Part shown: positions 24,233 through 34,041 of the stretch, piece by piece | How the letters are laid out: each line of letters begins with the position of its first letter | Numbering within the stretch: position 1 is the stretch's first letter | Source: Erodium maritimum | Taxonomy: Eukaryota; Streptophyta; Magnoliopsida; Geraniales; Geraniaceae | DNA length: 64,000 bases | Direction of reading: 5' to 3' | Assembly: GCA_963921825.1 (NCBI GenBank) | Contig: OY997591.1 | Location: forward strand, 30,897,825 to 30,961,824 | Made by a program: the position numbers and the translations under genes | Notes under the pieces: generated by a model | What the model was told of the DNA's origin: nothing | The model's input: only the letters and a program-made list of their open reading frames with translations | Database searches by the model: none

Positions 24233-25713
24233 TGCATTTCTAGGACCTTTCCGATTTTATTAACCTGATAGGAATACTAATATTGAAATGCACGAGGAGT
24301 TAGCACTTTCCCTACCTTACGGTCTTCCTCTAACAATTCTCTTAGTTGCCGAAGTCCGAGCTAGCCACCTCGCCGTCTTCACTCGGGTCCAAGTCTTCTT
24401 CTCCTTTCGAGCTCGGGTACACGGTCTTGGATCACAAACAATACTAAAATTAACAACTAGTAAAAGACGGATTTCACACTAAACTACTTCAGAATGTTCT
24501 AAAAGAAACTCCCGGGTCAAAGGAACGACTTTGGGTCCAAATTAGGACCAATTATGTCAAACCCTAGCTTCTGGAAATCTGGCCCGGAACCTAGCCCTTG
24601 CCGTATCGCAAACCGGCCCAGAATCCTAGCCGGAACGCATCACAGACCGGCCCGGTACCAGACACGGACCGCGCGACACACCGGCCCGGAATCAGACACG
24701 GACCATGCGAGGTGTCGTGCTGGAGTCCGTCCGTTCCGCGCCGCGTACTGTGCCGGTAGCCAGCCCGTTGCGTGCCGCGTGCCGTGCTGGTACGTGGCCC
24801 TCTCCAGGTCCCGTTCCGTGCCGAACCAGACCAGCTTCCTCCCTTTTCCCTAACACGAATTCTGTAAATACCCCAACAAAATCTCCATTTCCAGCTCCAA
24901 CAAGCTTCAAAACAGTCATCCAAAACCTCCAAACTTCAACACCCTCAATGGGTTCCAACAAAACTTCAATACTCACAACAAAACCAACCTACACTTCACT
25001 AATTCTCCTCCAACAACAACAACCAACAAACCAAGAAGCTAGTTCTTCAAGTTCCAACCAAAACCCACCAAAACCCAAAATAGGAAGTAGATGAAATGAG
25101 AAGATAAGGGTATCCAAACCTTGAGGATGATGAGATGATGAAAATGGGAGGAATTTGGAGAAGAAATGGTAGAGAAATGGATCAAAGTTGTTTGTTTTCC
25201 TCTCTTTCTTCTTCCTCAAGCTATGGAGCTTCTCTTCCTCTCTCCCTCTAGCACTATTTGGCTGCAAAAAAAGGGAATTGGCTGAATTGGTTTGCTCCAA
25301 TGCCTTAAATGACCTATTGTTGGAAATGACCGAAAGCCCCTTAAGGACTTATCCTCTTAAAGGCAATTTGGGAGGGTACAAGGGTCAATCAAGCCTCAAT
25401 CTCATCCTCCAAGACACTAATGACATGTGTCAACATGGGACCACTCTCATTTAACTAAAATTCCAGCAGTCCAAATTATATCGAATTTAGCCGATAAAAA
25501 GGTCGAGTTTGACCGAAAGTTGACCTATCCAATATTACGGTCAAACGAAAGGTGATGACCTAACTAAGCTGACGGTGATGGTGGATAAGCTTTTTTGGGC
25601 CCCGTGAATGTCCCGAATGACTTCCGGAGTCATCGGTTGACTTTTCCGGCCGAAAGTCAAACTTCGCCGAGATCCACCGGTTCGACCGGGATCGGTTGGG
25701 GGCAGTTCTTACA
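24233..25713 (-). repeat. Right piece of LTR A
   Basis: It continues the LTR A sequence after C1 and parallels LTR B 14180-15668: the same GC-rich tract (24575-24830), the same CAACACCCTCAATGGGTTC phrase, and the same terminal CGGTTCGACCGGGATCG. Confidence 0.8.
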
Positions 25714-25718
25714 ATTCG

Positions 25719-27000
25719 AGACTCTGGAAGGAGCTTGCTTCAAGAAACGACCCTTGTGATTGGGTTTCGGAGGTTGAAGGAGAGCCTCCTTCCACGGACT
25801 AATTTGTTGGTACCTAATCAGATCGCTACCTTCCACCTGATTAACTGCCGGAAGCTGAATCCCCGGATCCAAACCCAGAGTTGTTAGACCCACTTTAGCC
25901 CCAACAACAAGTCCAAGCACCTGATTAATAGGCCCAATAACCAACCCATTCTCCTTAACCGATCCAAACTGGGCTGAGCCAACTAAGGCCCAACAACTGT
26001 CGCTTATACGGGAGTGAGCCCAACCGCGTCTTGAGAACTGACTGCGCCTTCTCCACTCACGCGAACACTACCAGCATAGCGCGCAGACTTCACAATCACT
26101 CCCGATTCAACGCTATTCAAACTCACGAGATCTGCAACCACCTTCATCAAATTAGGGAGATCCGAAATTATGGGACTTGGAATTTGAAGAGTCGGGATTG
26201 AGGGAGCCGAAGAAGAAAGGGAACCGGCGACGTCACCACCAACCCACCGGCTTCAGCCGTTGCCCCCGGCGAGACTAACTCCGATGGCCGTCGATCACCA
26301 GAAATCGTAGCTTCCACGACTGACTGGCCAAGTAATTGAACAACCTGATCAGATATGGCGAGGTTCTTCGTCACTGAACCAGACAATGGCGATTTCCGGC
26401 GACGAACTATTGCAACAAATAGAATATATTCGTTGATCTTGAATCCGTTTAAACAAGCAACAACCTGATTTGCCTCATCCTTTTCCCGGAATCGGATAAA
26501 ACCGAAGTATTTTCCAGTATAATTTGGACTATGCAAAACAGAGGATGAGGTGATTTCACCAAAAGGTTTAAATACGTTCCGAACCCAGTCGTCAGTGGAC
26601 TCGAAAGGGAGATTACATACGAACACCTCATTTTCTAGAAGAACACTGCGACTTTGACGACGAGAGTGTACCTCTTTACTTATACCTTGTGATGCTCTGT
26701 TTTGGTTCTTACCGGTAGCGATGCTTCCATCCTTCCTGCTACTCGGTTTGGAGACCTTTACAACCTTCTCTACCACCAACCCAGATGGCACCACTGCTGA
26801 TTTCTTCTTTCTTGTTTTGTATATAATCGGAGCTCCACCTTTACCGACCGGAGCAGGGCCAGTTGACTGTTGCACACACTTCGCGAATGTCGACTTGGCA
26901 ACCTTTACAACAGGTTGAGCAGAACGAGCTACGATCTTACAGTAAAGATCATAGGAAGAAAGCAGCGTCGAACAAAACTTTGAAAAAGAGAGAACCATCC
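25719..27000 (-). pseudogene. RRM-containing LINE ORF1-like frame
   Basis: A minus-strand frame of 276 codons (26168-26998, ATG at 26998) is the longest non-retroviral frame in the left half. The N-terminal half is basic (RKKKS, SKPSSRKDG, HSRRQSRS). Residues ~124-200 form an RNA recognition motif with RNP2 VFVCNLP and RNP1 KYFGFIRF. A stop at 26168-26170 is followed by further open stretches in other frames (25719-25944) that lead to the LTR A junction and on to the tail at 10757-11089. RRM-type ORF1 proteins are known from the BNR group of plant L1 LINEs and would bind the element RNA. No ORF2 is present, so this is either an internally deleted LINE or a retroposed host RRM gene. Two other RRM-type LINE ORF1s stand in the window, which favours the LINE reading. 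Confidence 0.55.
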
Positions 27001-27661
27001 TCCGTTAGAGAAAAGTCCATACAAACGAGTATTGAAAAATTAATCATATATGATATTCAAATACCTTCTGTGACGGTTTTAGTGAAAAAAAGATCAGTGA
27101 GTCATTGCTCTTTATGTCTGACCTTAATGTCTTGGGAGCGTGTTTTCTGACGCACATCGATATTCTGATATAAATATTTATAAAATTATAACTTTCGCTC
27201 AAAAAAAAATCAACATCACGAGGGCTCAAAAATAATCAACATCACGAGGGACATAATATTTCAACACCACAACTCATCATTGCCATCTGAACTAGCATTC
27301 TTATTTGGTTGCTTCAACGGATGGATATGATCCGGGCTCGGGGCATGCTATTTTTAGCAAGATTCAATCATTATCTAGTAGAAAGAATACTACATTCAAA
27401 TGTATGCATGTGCTAGTATGGTCCCTGGTGAAGAACTTTGTACGCTTAAATCACGCTCTCGAGCCTTACCTGTTCTTTTCTTTAATGGAGTTGACACGCC
27501 TACAATTAACATTCTATTTTTTCAACATGTCGGCAAGAGATCATATGAGGAAGCAAACAGTATTGACACAAATTTTTATTAGCCTATCTTTTGTGAATAA
27601 TTCTAAAATTAAACTGTAGGATGTAGAGATCAATCCAACATCAAATTAAAACCGTATGATC
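27001..27661. other. Unassigned, with a retroposon-like tail
   Basis: Around 27170-27209 the plus strand reads ATAAAATTATAACTTTCG followed by a short leader and nine A, the style of a plant LINE or SINE 3' end, but nothing upstream identifies the owner. A 17-bp phrase ATCAACATCACGAGGG(C/A) follows twice (27209 and 27234). The rest, including a 104-codon frame at 27305-27619, is not recognised. Confidence 0.35.
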
Positions 27662-27676
27662 CATACTATGTCATGT
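27662..27676. repeat. 15-bp target duplication, left copy
   Basis: ATACTATGTCATGTT recurs at 29632-29646 on the other side of the retroposon. The length fits target-primed reverse transcription. Confidence 0.85.
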
Positions 27677-29631
27677 TTTTTTCTTCTTTTTATCAGCAAA
27701 GCAAATTGAAACAAAATGATCTCTGAAAAGGAGACCAAGTGTTGGTACAAGAAAGAGCATTCCCGAGAGAACCTCACAACAGAACCCTCAACAGACTGAG
27801 GGGCTTACAAACAACAGAGTAACTCTAAACAACAACCTCAAGAAAGCAATAAGACAAAGAACCCAATAACAAGAGGAGCAACATGAAAACACTAAAAACA
27901 GATCTGGTAACTAGAAATTCCAAACAATAAACCCTGTAAAAAGGTCAAAGATCTTCACGAGTCCAGAAAGGCAGCCCAAACTTCTGGGGCGAAGAACGAC
28001 AAACCCCCGCTTTTGCCGGAGTGTCCCAAAGCAAAAACACCCGAGTTTTCGCCCAATCCAGCATAGTGCAGGCGAAGAGAATTATCGAAAACGCGTTGAG
28101 CAGCAACATCAGACGACATCGACTAAGGATCCCCTTCACATTCCAGCCAACACTGAAAACACAAGGAAGGGGATAGAATTTCTTCCAAGCCAAAGCCGGG
28201 CCAGAGGACTGCCAGATCAACCTTGGCAAGCACATACAAGCAGGGAAGACCTGTAGTGAGCCGTCGAGATCTATACGAGCCCGGAGAGGCAGCCCAGACT
28301 CTGAGGCAATCAACGACATACCCCCGCTTTCGCCGGTGTGTCCTAAAGGAAAAACACCCGAGTTTCCGCCCAAACCGGCATGGTGCAGGCGAAGGGCAAT
28401 ATCGCAGACGTTCAGAGCAACAACGACCTCGAGTGAGGATCCCCTTCACATTCCAGCCAACACTAAATGCGAGGAAGGGGATCGGAATTTCTTCCAAGCC
28501 GAAGCCGGGCCAGAGGACTGCCAGATCAATCCTGAAGTAGAGAACCCCCCACGCGGCGAGAGCACTCTTCCTCCTTCACTATCAACATAGTACAACCCAG
28601 GTCCAATCTCAGCCCATCCAGCAAACAAATTCCAACAGAGAGACCCAATCCACGATACGAGTACAGGAATTTGCAAGCAACTTTGAAGCTCCAGTCACTG
28701 AAAATCTACGCTTATTGCCAACAATGAGATCCCGGCAACACCAGAACCAGAAAGCCCCGGCCAGAGAGGCGTCCCACTACTTCGGAACACCAGCCACAAG
28801 CTTTGACCCTTTGATGCTTCCTCTTCCAAGCTCCATAGCCATTCTATCTCCAAAGCTCCATGACTAAACATCCAAACACATTGTTCGGATCAATCCCAAT
28901 TTGAACCTGAACTCGAATTCTGGACGAAAATGGAAGGTGAAGGATTGAGAATTTCAAATCTGGGCCTTAATCTCTTTTCCTTTGGTTTCCACCACCTGGG
29001 TCTGAAACTCAAGCCCAATCTCGAGGTGATGATGAGTTTTAGGGAAGGTGTCGGAGCAAGCTAGGACGGCGTGGCTGGAGGAGCTCTGCTCGCCGATGGA
29101 GCGGACGGGACGAAGCAGGACGGGCCGGCGTGGAGCTTTGCAACTATTCCGTGCAACAAGGAATATTGATGGTGAAGGGGAAGGTACGGTCGAGACTCCT
29201 TTGTTGACCAGATATGCTCACCCCCGCCAAAGACGGGCAGCAAGAGCACCGGCAACCGACGAACCTCCGGCTGCAACAAACGAACGACGAAGGCTGCAAC
29301 AAACGGACGACGAAGGTCCAAACCCCGGCCACAGCCAACCGACGAGTTCATGCGAGCAGATCTACCGGGAAAAGAAGCAGACCTACCCAGATCTGAACGG
29401 CGACCCCCAGAAACAACGAAGAAAAGCACTGGCGATTACCAAGTCGGGCAGGAAGAACGGGAGGAAGAAGAGAGTGAATAAAAGGGGGAGAACCTCGCCG
29501 GCAACAACCACAGCCATGGTGGCCGTGGCCGTCGCCGGCACAGTAGAGGGGAGGCGACTGAAAGTTTAGGGCACAAGTGGCACGAGTTTCAAGTCAGAGC
29601 TTTGCTTTGATGTTTCTTGATGGTCGACTTT
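27677..29631 (-). mobile_element. Minus-strand retroposon, 1.95 kb
   Basis: The unit is bounded by a 15-bp target duplication and ends on the minus strand with a phrase like TTTGCTGATAAAAAGAAG followed by A residues, so it was inserted by LINE machinery. The 5' half (28900-29630) is GC-rich with CT-rich and GCCGGCG phrases like a LINE leader. The middle contains two ~260-bp direct copies (27957-28222 and 28277-28531). No endonuclease, reverse transcriptase or RRM is seen, so it is non-autonomous: an internally deleted LINE, a large SINE-like element or a retroposed non-coding transcript. The frames at 29048-29569 (plus) and 29061-29429 (minus) overlap each other and show no domain, so I do not call them genes. 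Confidence 0.75.
27957..28531 (-). repeat. Two ~260-bp direct copies inside the retroposon
   Basis: Copy 1 (27957-28222) and copy 2 (28277-28531) share GGATCCCCTTCACATTCCAG and the GGGCCAGAGGACTGCCAGAT ending, offset by about 310-320 bp. They differ at perhaps one position in seven, so the doubling is older than the insertion or the element has decayed since. Confidence 0.85.
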
Positions 29632-29790
29632 TATACTATGTCATGTTGTTATAAATCTTTTGTTGAATCAAACGGACAATGTAACATCCCTTTTCGACTA
29701 ACAAAACTCGAGCTCTCTCTAGTGCTACAGTTTGAAGCAGCTACAGTGTGTTCTTGGTGTTCATCTCATTCCACTTTAAAGATCAACAAG

Positions 29791-31126
29791 ATGATGACTT
29801 TTTCCTCCTCCGTTGGTCTTCCACCTGATTTTGAATTACACAAGGGAAATAATAGAAAATTACAAGCTCTCCAGGCGGGTGAAAGTAGTTATCAACCCAT
29901 TAAAGTCGATATTGATCGAAGAAGATTAAACTCAGTGATAATTGAGCCACAACAAGATTATCAACATCCTCGCGTTGAGGGGGCGAGAGAGCTACTGGGG
30001 AGAATGTTTTCAAAATGTTTGTCCACAATCTACCACCTACAACATCTGCTAGCTGGATTGAAAACCTGTTTCATGAATCTGGAGAGATATACAATGTTCA
30101 GGCCCAAGCACACCAAATCTGAGAGGTAAATGGTTCGGTTTCGTACAACTCAAGACAAAAGAAGCACTGTCCAAGGTGATGCAAACTTTCAATGGTTATG
30201 TCCTAAAAAGGTACAAAATCTTTGTGGCCATGGATTGGAACAGAGCACAAAACAATAGACGTTTTTTTCAGAAAGGTAGATCCCAACAACCTCTATAATG
30301 GAGGAAAAAAGAGATTTTAGAACAACCAGTCGAGAAATAATTTGCGAGAGGAAAGATTGTTGAATATAATAAAGAATTGCTAGATAAGGGCAGAATTGTT
30401 ATCTTATACAACAATGCATCTGTGGAAACTATCATGGAATAGATTTGGGCTGAGAGTGGCTTTGAGGTGATTATAAAATCACTTGGGAACAGGGTGGCCC
30501 AGATCTACTGCAAAGATCAAAAGTTTGAGGAGGAGAATTTTAAAGATGAAGCTATTTGGCTAAGGCTTGGATGAAAATCATACCAGAAAAAGCTGATTTA
30601 TGCAAATTGGGAGGCAAGTTCACTTGGGTAGCTCTTTATGGAATCCCAATCCTCGGCTGGTGTACTGAAACCTTTCAGATAGTTTCTGAGGATCTCGGAG
30701 CTTTCTTATTCACACATTCTCAATCAGTTACAGGTAATCATTTGGACGCTTCTTACGTGTTAATCCATTACGAATAATATTTGAAGGTTTACATAGAAAC
30801 AACATTACTTTTAGAAGAGAAAGATTTCAATATTATAGCTTGTTCAGTAGACATCTCTATGATTCCAATGATTCATGGGAATGATCACTCTACAACAACT
30901 TCGAACACTATCTCATCTGACAAAGATTCGAGAAATAATTCTTTCCTTAGTGAATTTAATATCACTCTTTTTGAGGATCCATCTATGTCAAACCCAATTG
31001 TTTCAACTATAGGACATGTTTTGGGTTTCAGAGGCATTAACGAAGAATAATTCCTAGTGCTTTCAAAAGACAAACAACCTTCCAACCACAATTTTGAATT
31101 ACCAACATATACTCAATCGTTTAGGG
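29791..31126 (+). pseudogene. LINE ORF1 with RRM, N-terminal part
   Basis: ORF1 of plant L1 elements binds the element RNA and acts as a chaperone in the ribonucleoprotein. Here the RRM marks are RNP2-like MFVHNLPP and RNP1-like KWFGFVQL, followed by a basic stretch (NRAQNNRRFFQKGR). At least two frame changes fall within the RRM and in-frame stops follow it. The C-terminal part continues beyond C2 at 47744-48411. The closest relatives in this window are the ORF1s at 55078-56080 and, in reverse, 26168-26998. Confidence 0.7.
31122..31126. repeat. Target duplication TAGGG, left copy
   Basis: TAGGG stands before the C2 5' LTR and again at 47739-47743 after the C2 3' LTR end, with LINE sequence on both outer sides. 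Confidence 0.9.
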
Positions 31127-34028
31127 TGTTAGTCTTAGTGGCCGTAGTTCAATCCTAAATGTCCAAATGTATATATCATCGTTAGCAAAAAAATTAAAGC
31201 GGCTTTATATTACTTATGTGTTGGAGTAATATATCGATGTGTGCTCTGATCTATGCCCACCATGCGAATAGAACCATAGATCGAGATAGATCACACTCGA
31301 TGGGTCCCTAGTCAACAAAGCTTCACTAGAAGCGACAAGTATGAAAGATGGCTCTTTATACTTATGTTCTATTAGTCATTGGAATGGGATTGCGGAGTCT
31401 GATCATAGATATCATGTGGGACATGATATTGGACGACCCGACATGAATATGTGCCATAGATCAAGTCATGAGTCTATTCATTGTCGTAGCTTGTCATGTA
31501 TCCTTAGACCAAGGAGTCTTTGTGATTGCTATGTAGTCAACAACTGAGTTTGACCTGAGCCTAACGTTATCCGTAACAGGGCTTCCATAACGGCCAGGAT
31601 TGGCTTGAGTGACACGAAAGACGGCTAAGGGATTTATCCCTCATACTGAGGTATGAGAAAGATATCGGTTCTCGACCGCTTGATCGAGAGTGACTGAAGA
31701 ATAGCATGGCCATGCACATGATATTGGGTATTGACGCCCTGAGAATTAACTCACAAAAAGTGCGCGGCAAGCGCACCGGTTGTCAAGTAGTATTTCGGTT
31801 CAAGTCCGGTTATCGTACCCAAGGGAGCAGTAAAACAGTCACTCGATTTAAAATATGTTATTAATCTGTTTCTGAAAATATTTTGTTTTGGTTTTGAAAA
31901 TGTAAATAATAGTTTGAAATCTAAAGTAAAATAAATTGGAATCAAGCAAGAGACAGAATATCAGGTGTTTGTGAAATTCAGAGAAAAGGTGATCTAGGGC
32001 TTTAACGGGGTCACAATATGACTATTGACTCGCATGAGTTTGTACTTACATGTGCAAATAAGGTAAGTTTAAAGGTAACATAAGTTCTCTCGACTGGTCC
32101 TAAACATCTTTCGATCGAATTAGGTCCCTAGTAGTTATTTCTAATCTGGGTGTAGTGAGGCATACAACATTACGATTCATGAACTCCTCTAACTTTCGGT
32201 TTATACGCCTATAGCTGTTACACTCGTATTAACCTAACTTTATTAGAGACTAGATTTAAACACGAGTTATATAATCCTTAGTCCTTTTAGTCACTCTCAG
32301 CTTTCGATTATTGAGTGCTAAAACCTAATCAACTATCAAGTGATCAATTTGATGAAGCATTAATTCCAAATTATGTAAACAATATCCTAAACACAAATTG
32401 CACAACATAACCACAAAATCATTGAATCAATTACTCATATTGCTTCCCCTAGCCCTAGATCAATATAAATTTAGTTCATGGAGAAGAAGGAAGAACACAA
32501 AGATGAAAAAGAACAAGAGATAAACATAATTGAAAGGTAAAGTTGATACAAAATACCAATTCAATGATGAAACTCCAATAGTTTTGCTTCAATCCTTGTT
32601 CCTAAGCACTTATCTCTCACCAAAACTCAAACCCTAACTCTCAATCTCTCTAAAACTATGCCTAATACAAGTTCTCCCTCTTTTCTTAATGGATGCTCTT
32701 CTATATATAGGACTTCAAGACCTCTTTCCCTACTCCAAATCGAAATTGGAATAGGTAAATTTGGCTTTTTTGAATGAGGAAATTTCCTATTTTTATGCCA
32801 AAAACGGAGCTGGGAGGAGGCCTGACGCGTGTGGCCCAGAGCGTGGCCCGGAATGGGCCCCAAAACAGGCCGGAATGTGGCCTGGAACGTGCTGGAAACC
32901 GGCCCAGAATGAGGCACGGTATGGTCCGGAAACCGGGCCGGAATGAGGCCCGGAACGGGCCACATCCCGTATCCGGAGTTCGTATTATATGAAGCAATTC
33001 GGAGTTCGTATGAGGGAGTTATGCCCTTCGCAAGATCAATCAGCTTCTAAAACTCCTAAAACCGGGTTTTCCTCTATTTTTTCCCTTTTTTTTTCGATCA
33101 AAGCACCTACAAAACAAAACGAGAGACAAAGTATGAGTAACGAGAGAAAAGTGCACCAAATTGTACACCCCGGGACTAAAAAGCTCAATAATGTGGACTA
33201 AAAACATCCAAAAACCAATGCATTTTATGCCTACATCAGGTATCATATATTCAGTCATCTCACATATCAAGGAACAGTGATCCAAACACTGGGTTTTGGG
33301 TCATGTGCCCGTAAGTGAATAGGACTTTACGGATCGAGACAAGGCTTGGAGTCTTGGGATTGATCGCGCTGGATAATGTTAGACATTTCCGGTATTGAAG
33401 GCTTGGAGGCAATAAGCGAATCGCGAGACCTCGTTGGAAATGGCCACGGGCCATGTTCCAAGAGGCCCATGAAAGGCCCATGCAACCAAGGCCCTTGAAA
33501 CTAACTAATCAAGTCTTGATTAATTAGTACTAAGTAAGCAAGACAAGGATTAAGGTGTTGGTGATTCACTACCTAACCCAATCTTGTCTTGCCATACTTT
33601 GTCCTATTTACACCTTACTTGTCACCATGCTTGTCCCATGCCTTTAGTTGGACAAGTATGGGGGTTTGTTATGTTTAAGTCATATTTTTCAACATAACAA
33701 ACACAAGACAAGAATAGAAAACACAACTTCTCCCTCCTCTCCATGGCAATTTCGTGTTTGGCTAGTTTCCACCTCCATTTTTTGTGTTCTTGAGTCCTCA
33801 AAGAGAAGAACTACATGGGTTTGATTCCCATGTGGATACGTAGGCGTCTTGGAGACTCAAGCCAATCACTCGTTACCCGGTGTTTTTGTTTTGGTAAGAA
33901 TTAGTGCTGAATTTTTCTCTTGTGAATCCATTCTTTGTTAGTTGTTTCATGGTTTTAATCGTCTCTTGGGTTTCATTAATTTCCCGCTGCGAGTTGGTTC
34001 ATCTCCAACCCTACCTCGAGACCCAACA
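31127..34028 (+). repeat. C2 5' LTR, interrupted
   Basis: It starts TGTTAGTCTTAGTGGCCG and ends GAGACCCAACA; own sequence lies at 31127-31731 and 33244-34028 around a 1507-bp solo LTR. Confidence 0.9.
31732..33238. mobile_element. Solo LTR D, unassigned family
   Basis: A 1507-bp block begins TGACGCCCTGAG and ends GCCTACATCA, flanked by GGTAT at 31727-31731 and 33239-33243. Removing it restores the GATATTGGGTATCATAT phrase of other copies of this LTR, so the boundaries are firm. TG/CA ends and a 5-bp duplication mark it as a solo LTR. It holds a TATATATAGG box near 32701-32711 and a GC-rich tract of GGCCCGGAA phrases (32820-32965). Orientation and family are not known. Confidence 0.85.
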
Positions 34029-34029
34029 G

Positions 34030-34041
34030 TGGTATCAGAGC
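34030..34041 (+). promoter_or_regulatory. C2 primer binding site
   Basis: TGGTATCAGAGC directly after the 5' LTR, identical to that of C1. Confidence 0.9.

Larger units (their letters stand above)
11095..25713 (-). mobile_element. Solo gypsy-type LTR A (with nested insertions)
   Basis: The element's own sequence is in three pieces: 11095-12490, 15674-15766 and 24233-25713, about 2.97 kb in all. Its ends are TG and CA (TGTCACGCCC at left, GCAGTTCTTACA at right) and it is flanked by ATTCG on both sides. Read on the minus strand it begins TGTAAGAACTGCC, the style of start seen in the Tekay-like LTR at 57245, so I place it in that chromovirus group as a solo LTR on the minus strand. LTR B and copia C1 lie inside it. 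The family is inferred from ends only, since no coding part is present. Confidence 0.8.
29648..31126 (+). mobile_element. LINE-1 copy, left part (leader and ORF1)
   Basis: This is the 5' part of an L1-type LINE interrupted by copia C2; it resumes at 47744. ORF1 probably starts at the ATG pair near 29791 (MMTFSSSVGLPPDF). Around 30008-30290, across frame changes, it carries an RRM-like domain (FKMFVHNLPP, later GKWFGFVQLKTKEAL and YKIFVAMDWNRAQ). The stretch 30556-31050 continues the ORF1 C-terminal region in several frames (LGGKFTWVALYGIPILGW). Stops and frameshifts are frequent, so it is dead. The left boundary is uncertain: the retroposon duplication lies at 29632-29646. Confidence 0.75.

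Noticed and set aside
26168-26998. Host SR-type splicing factor gene
   Set aside because: The RRM and basic parts would fit, but the unit ends in a LINE-like tail, lacks visible introns and stands among other RRM-type LINE ORF1s. I kept it as LINE-like with moderate confidence.
29048-29569. 173-codon plus-strand frame in the retroposon
   Set aside because: It is antisense to the retroposon as oriented by its poly(A), has no recognisable domain and overlaps a similarly long opposite frame. GC-rich sequence makes such frames by chance.
31732-33238. Helitron or MITE
   Set aside because: The 5-bp GGTAT duplication with TG/CA ends fits a solo LTR. There are no inverted termini, no TC/CTRR ends and no AT-site insertion.
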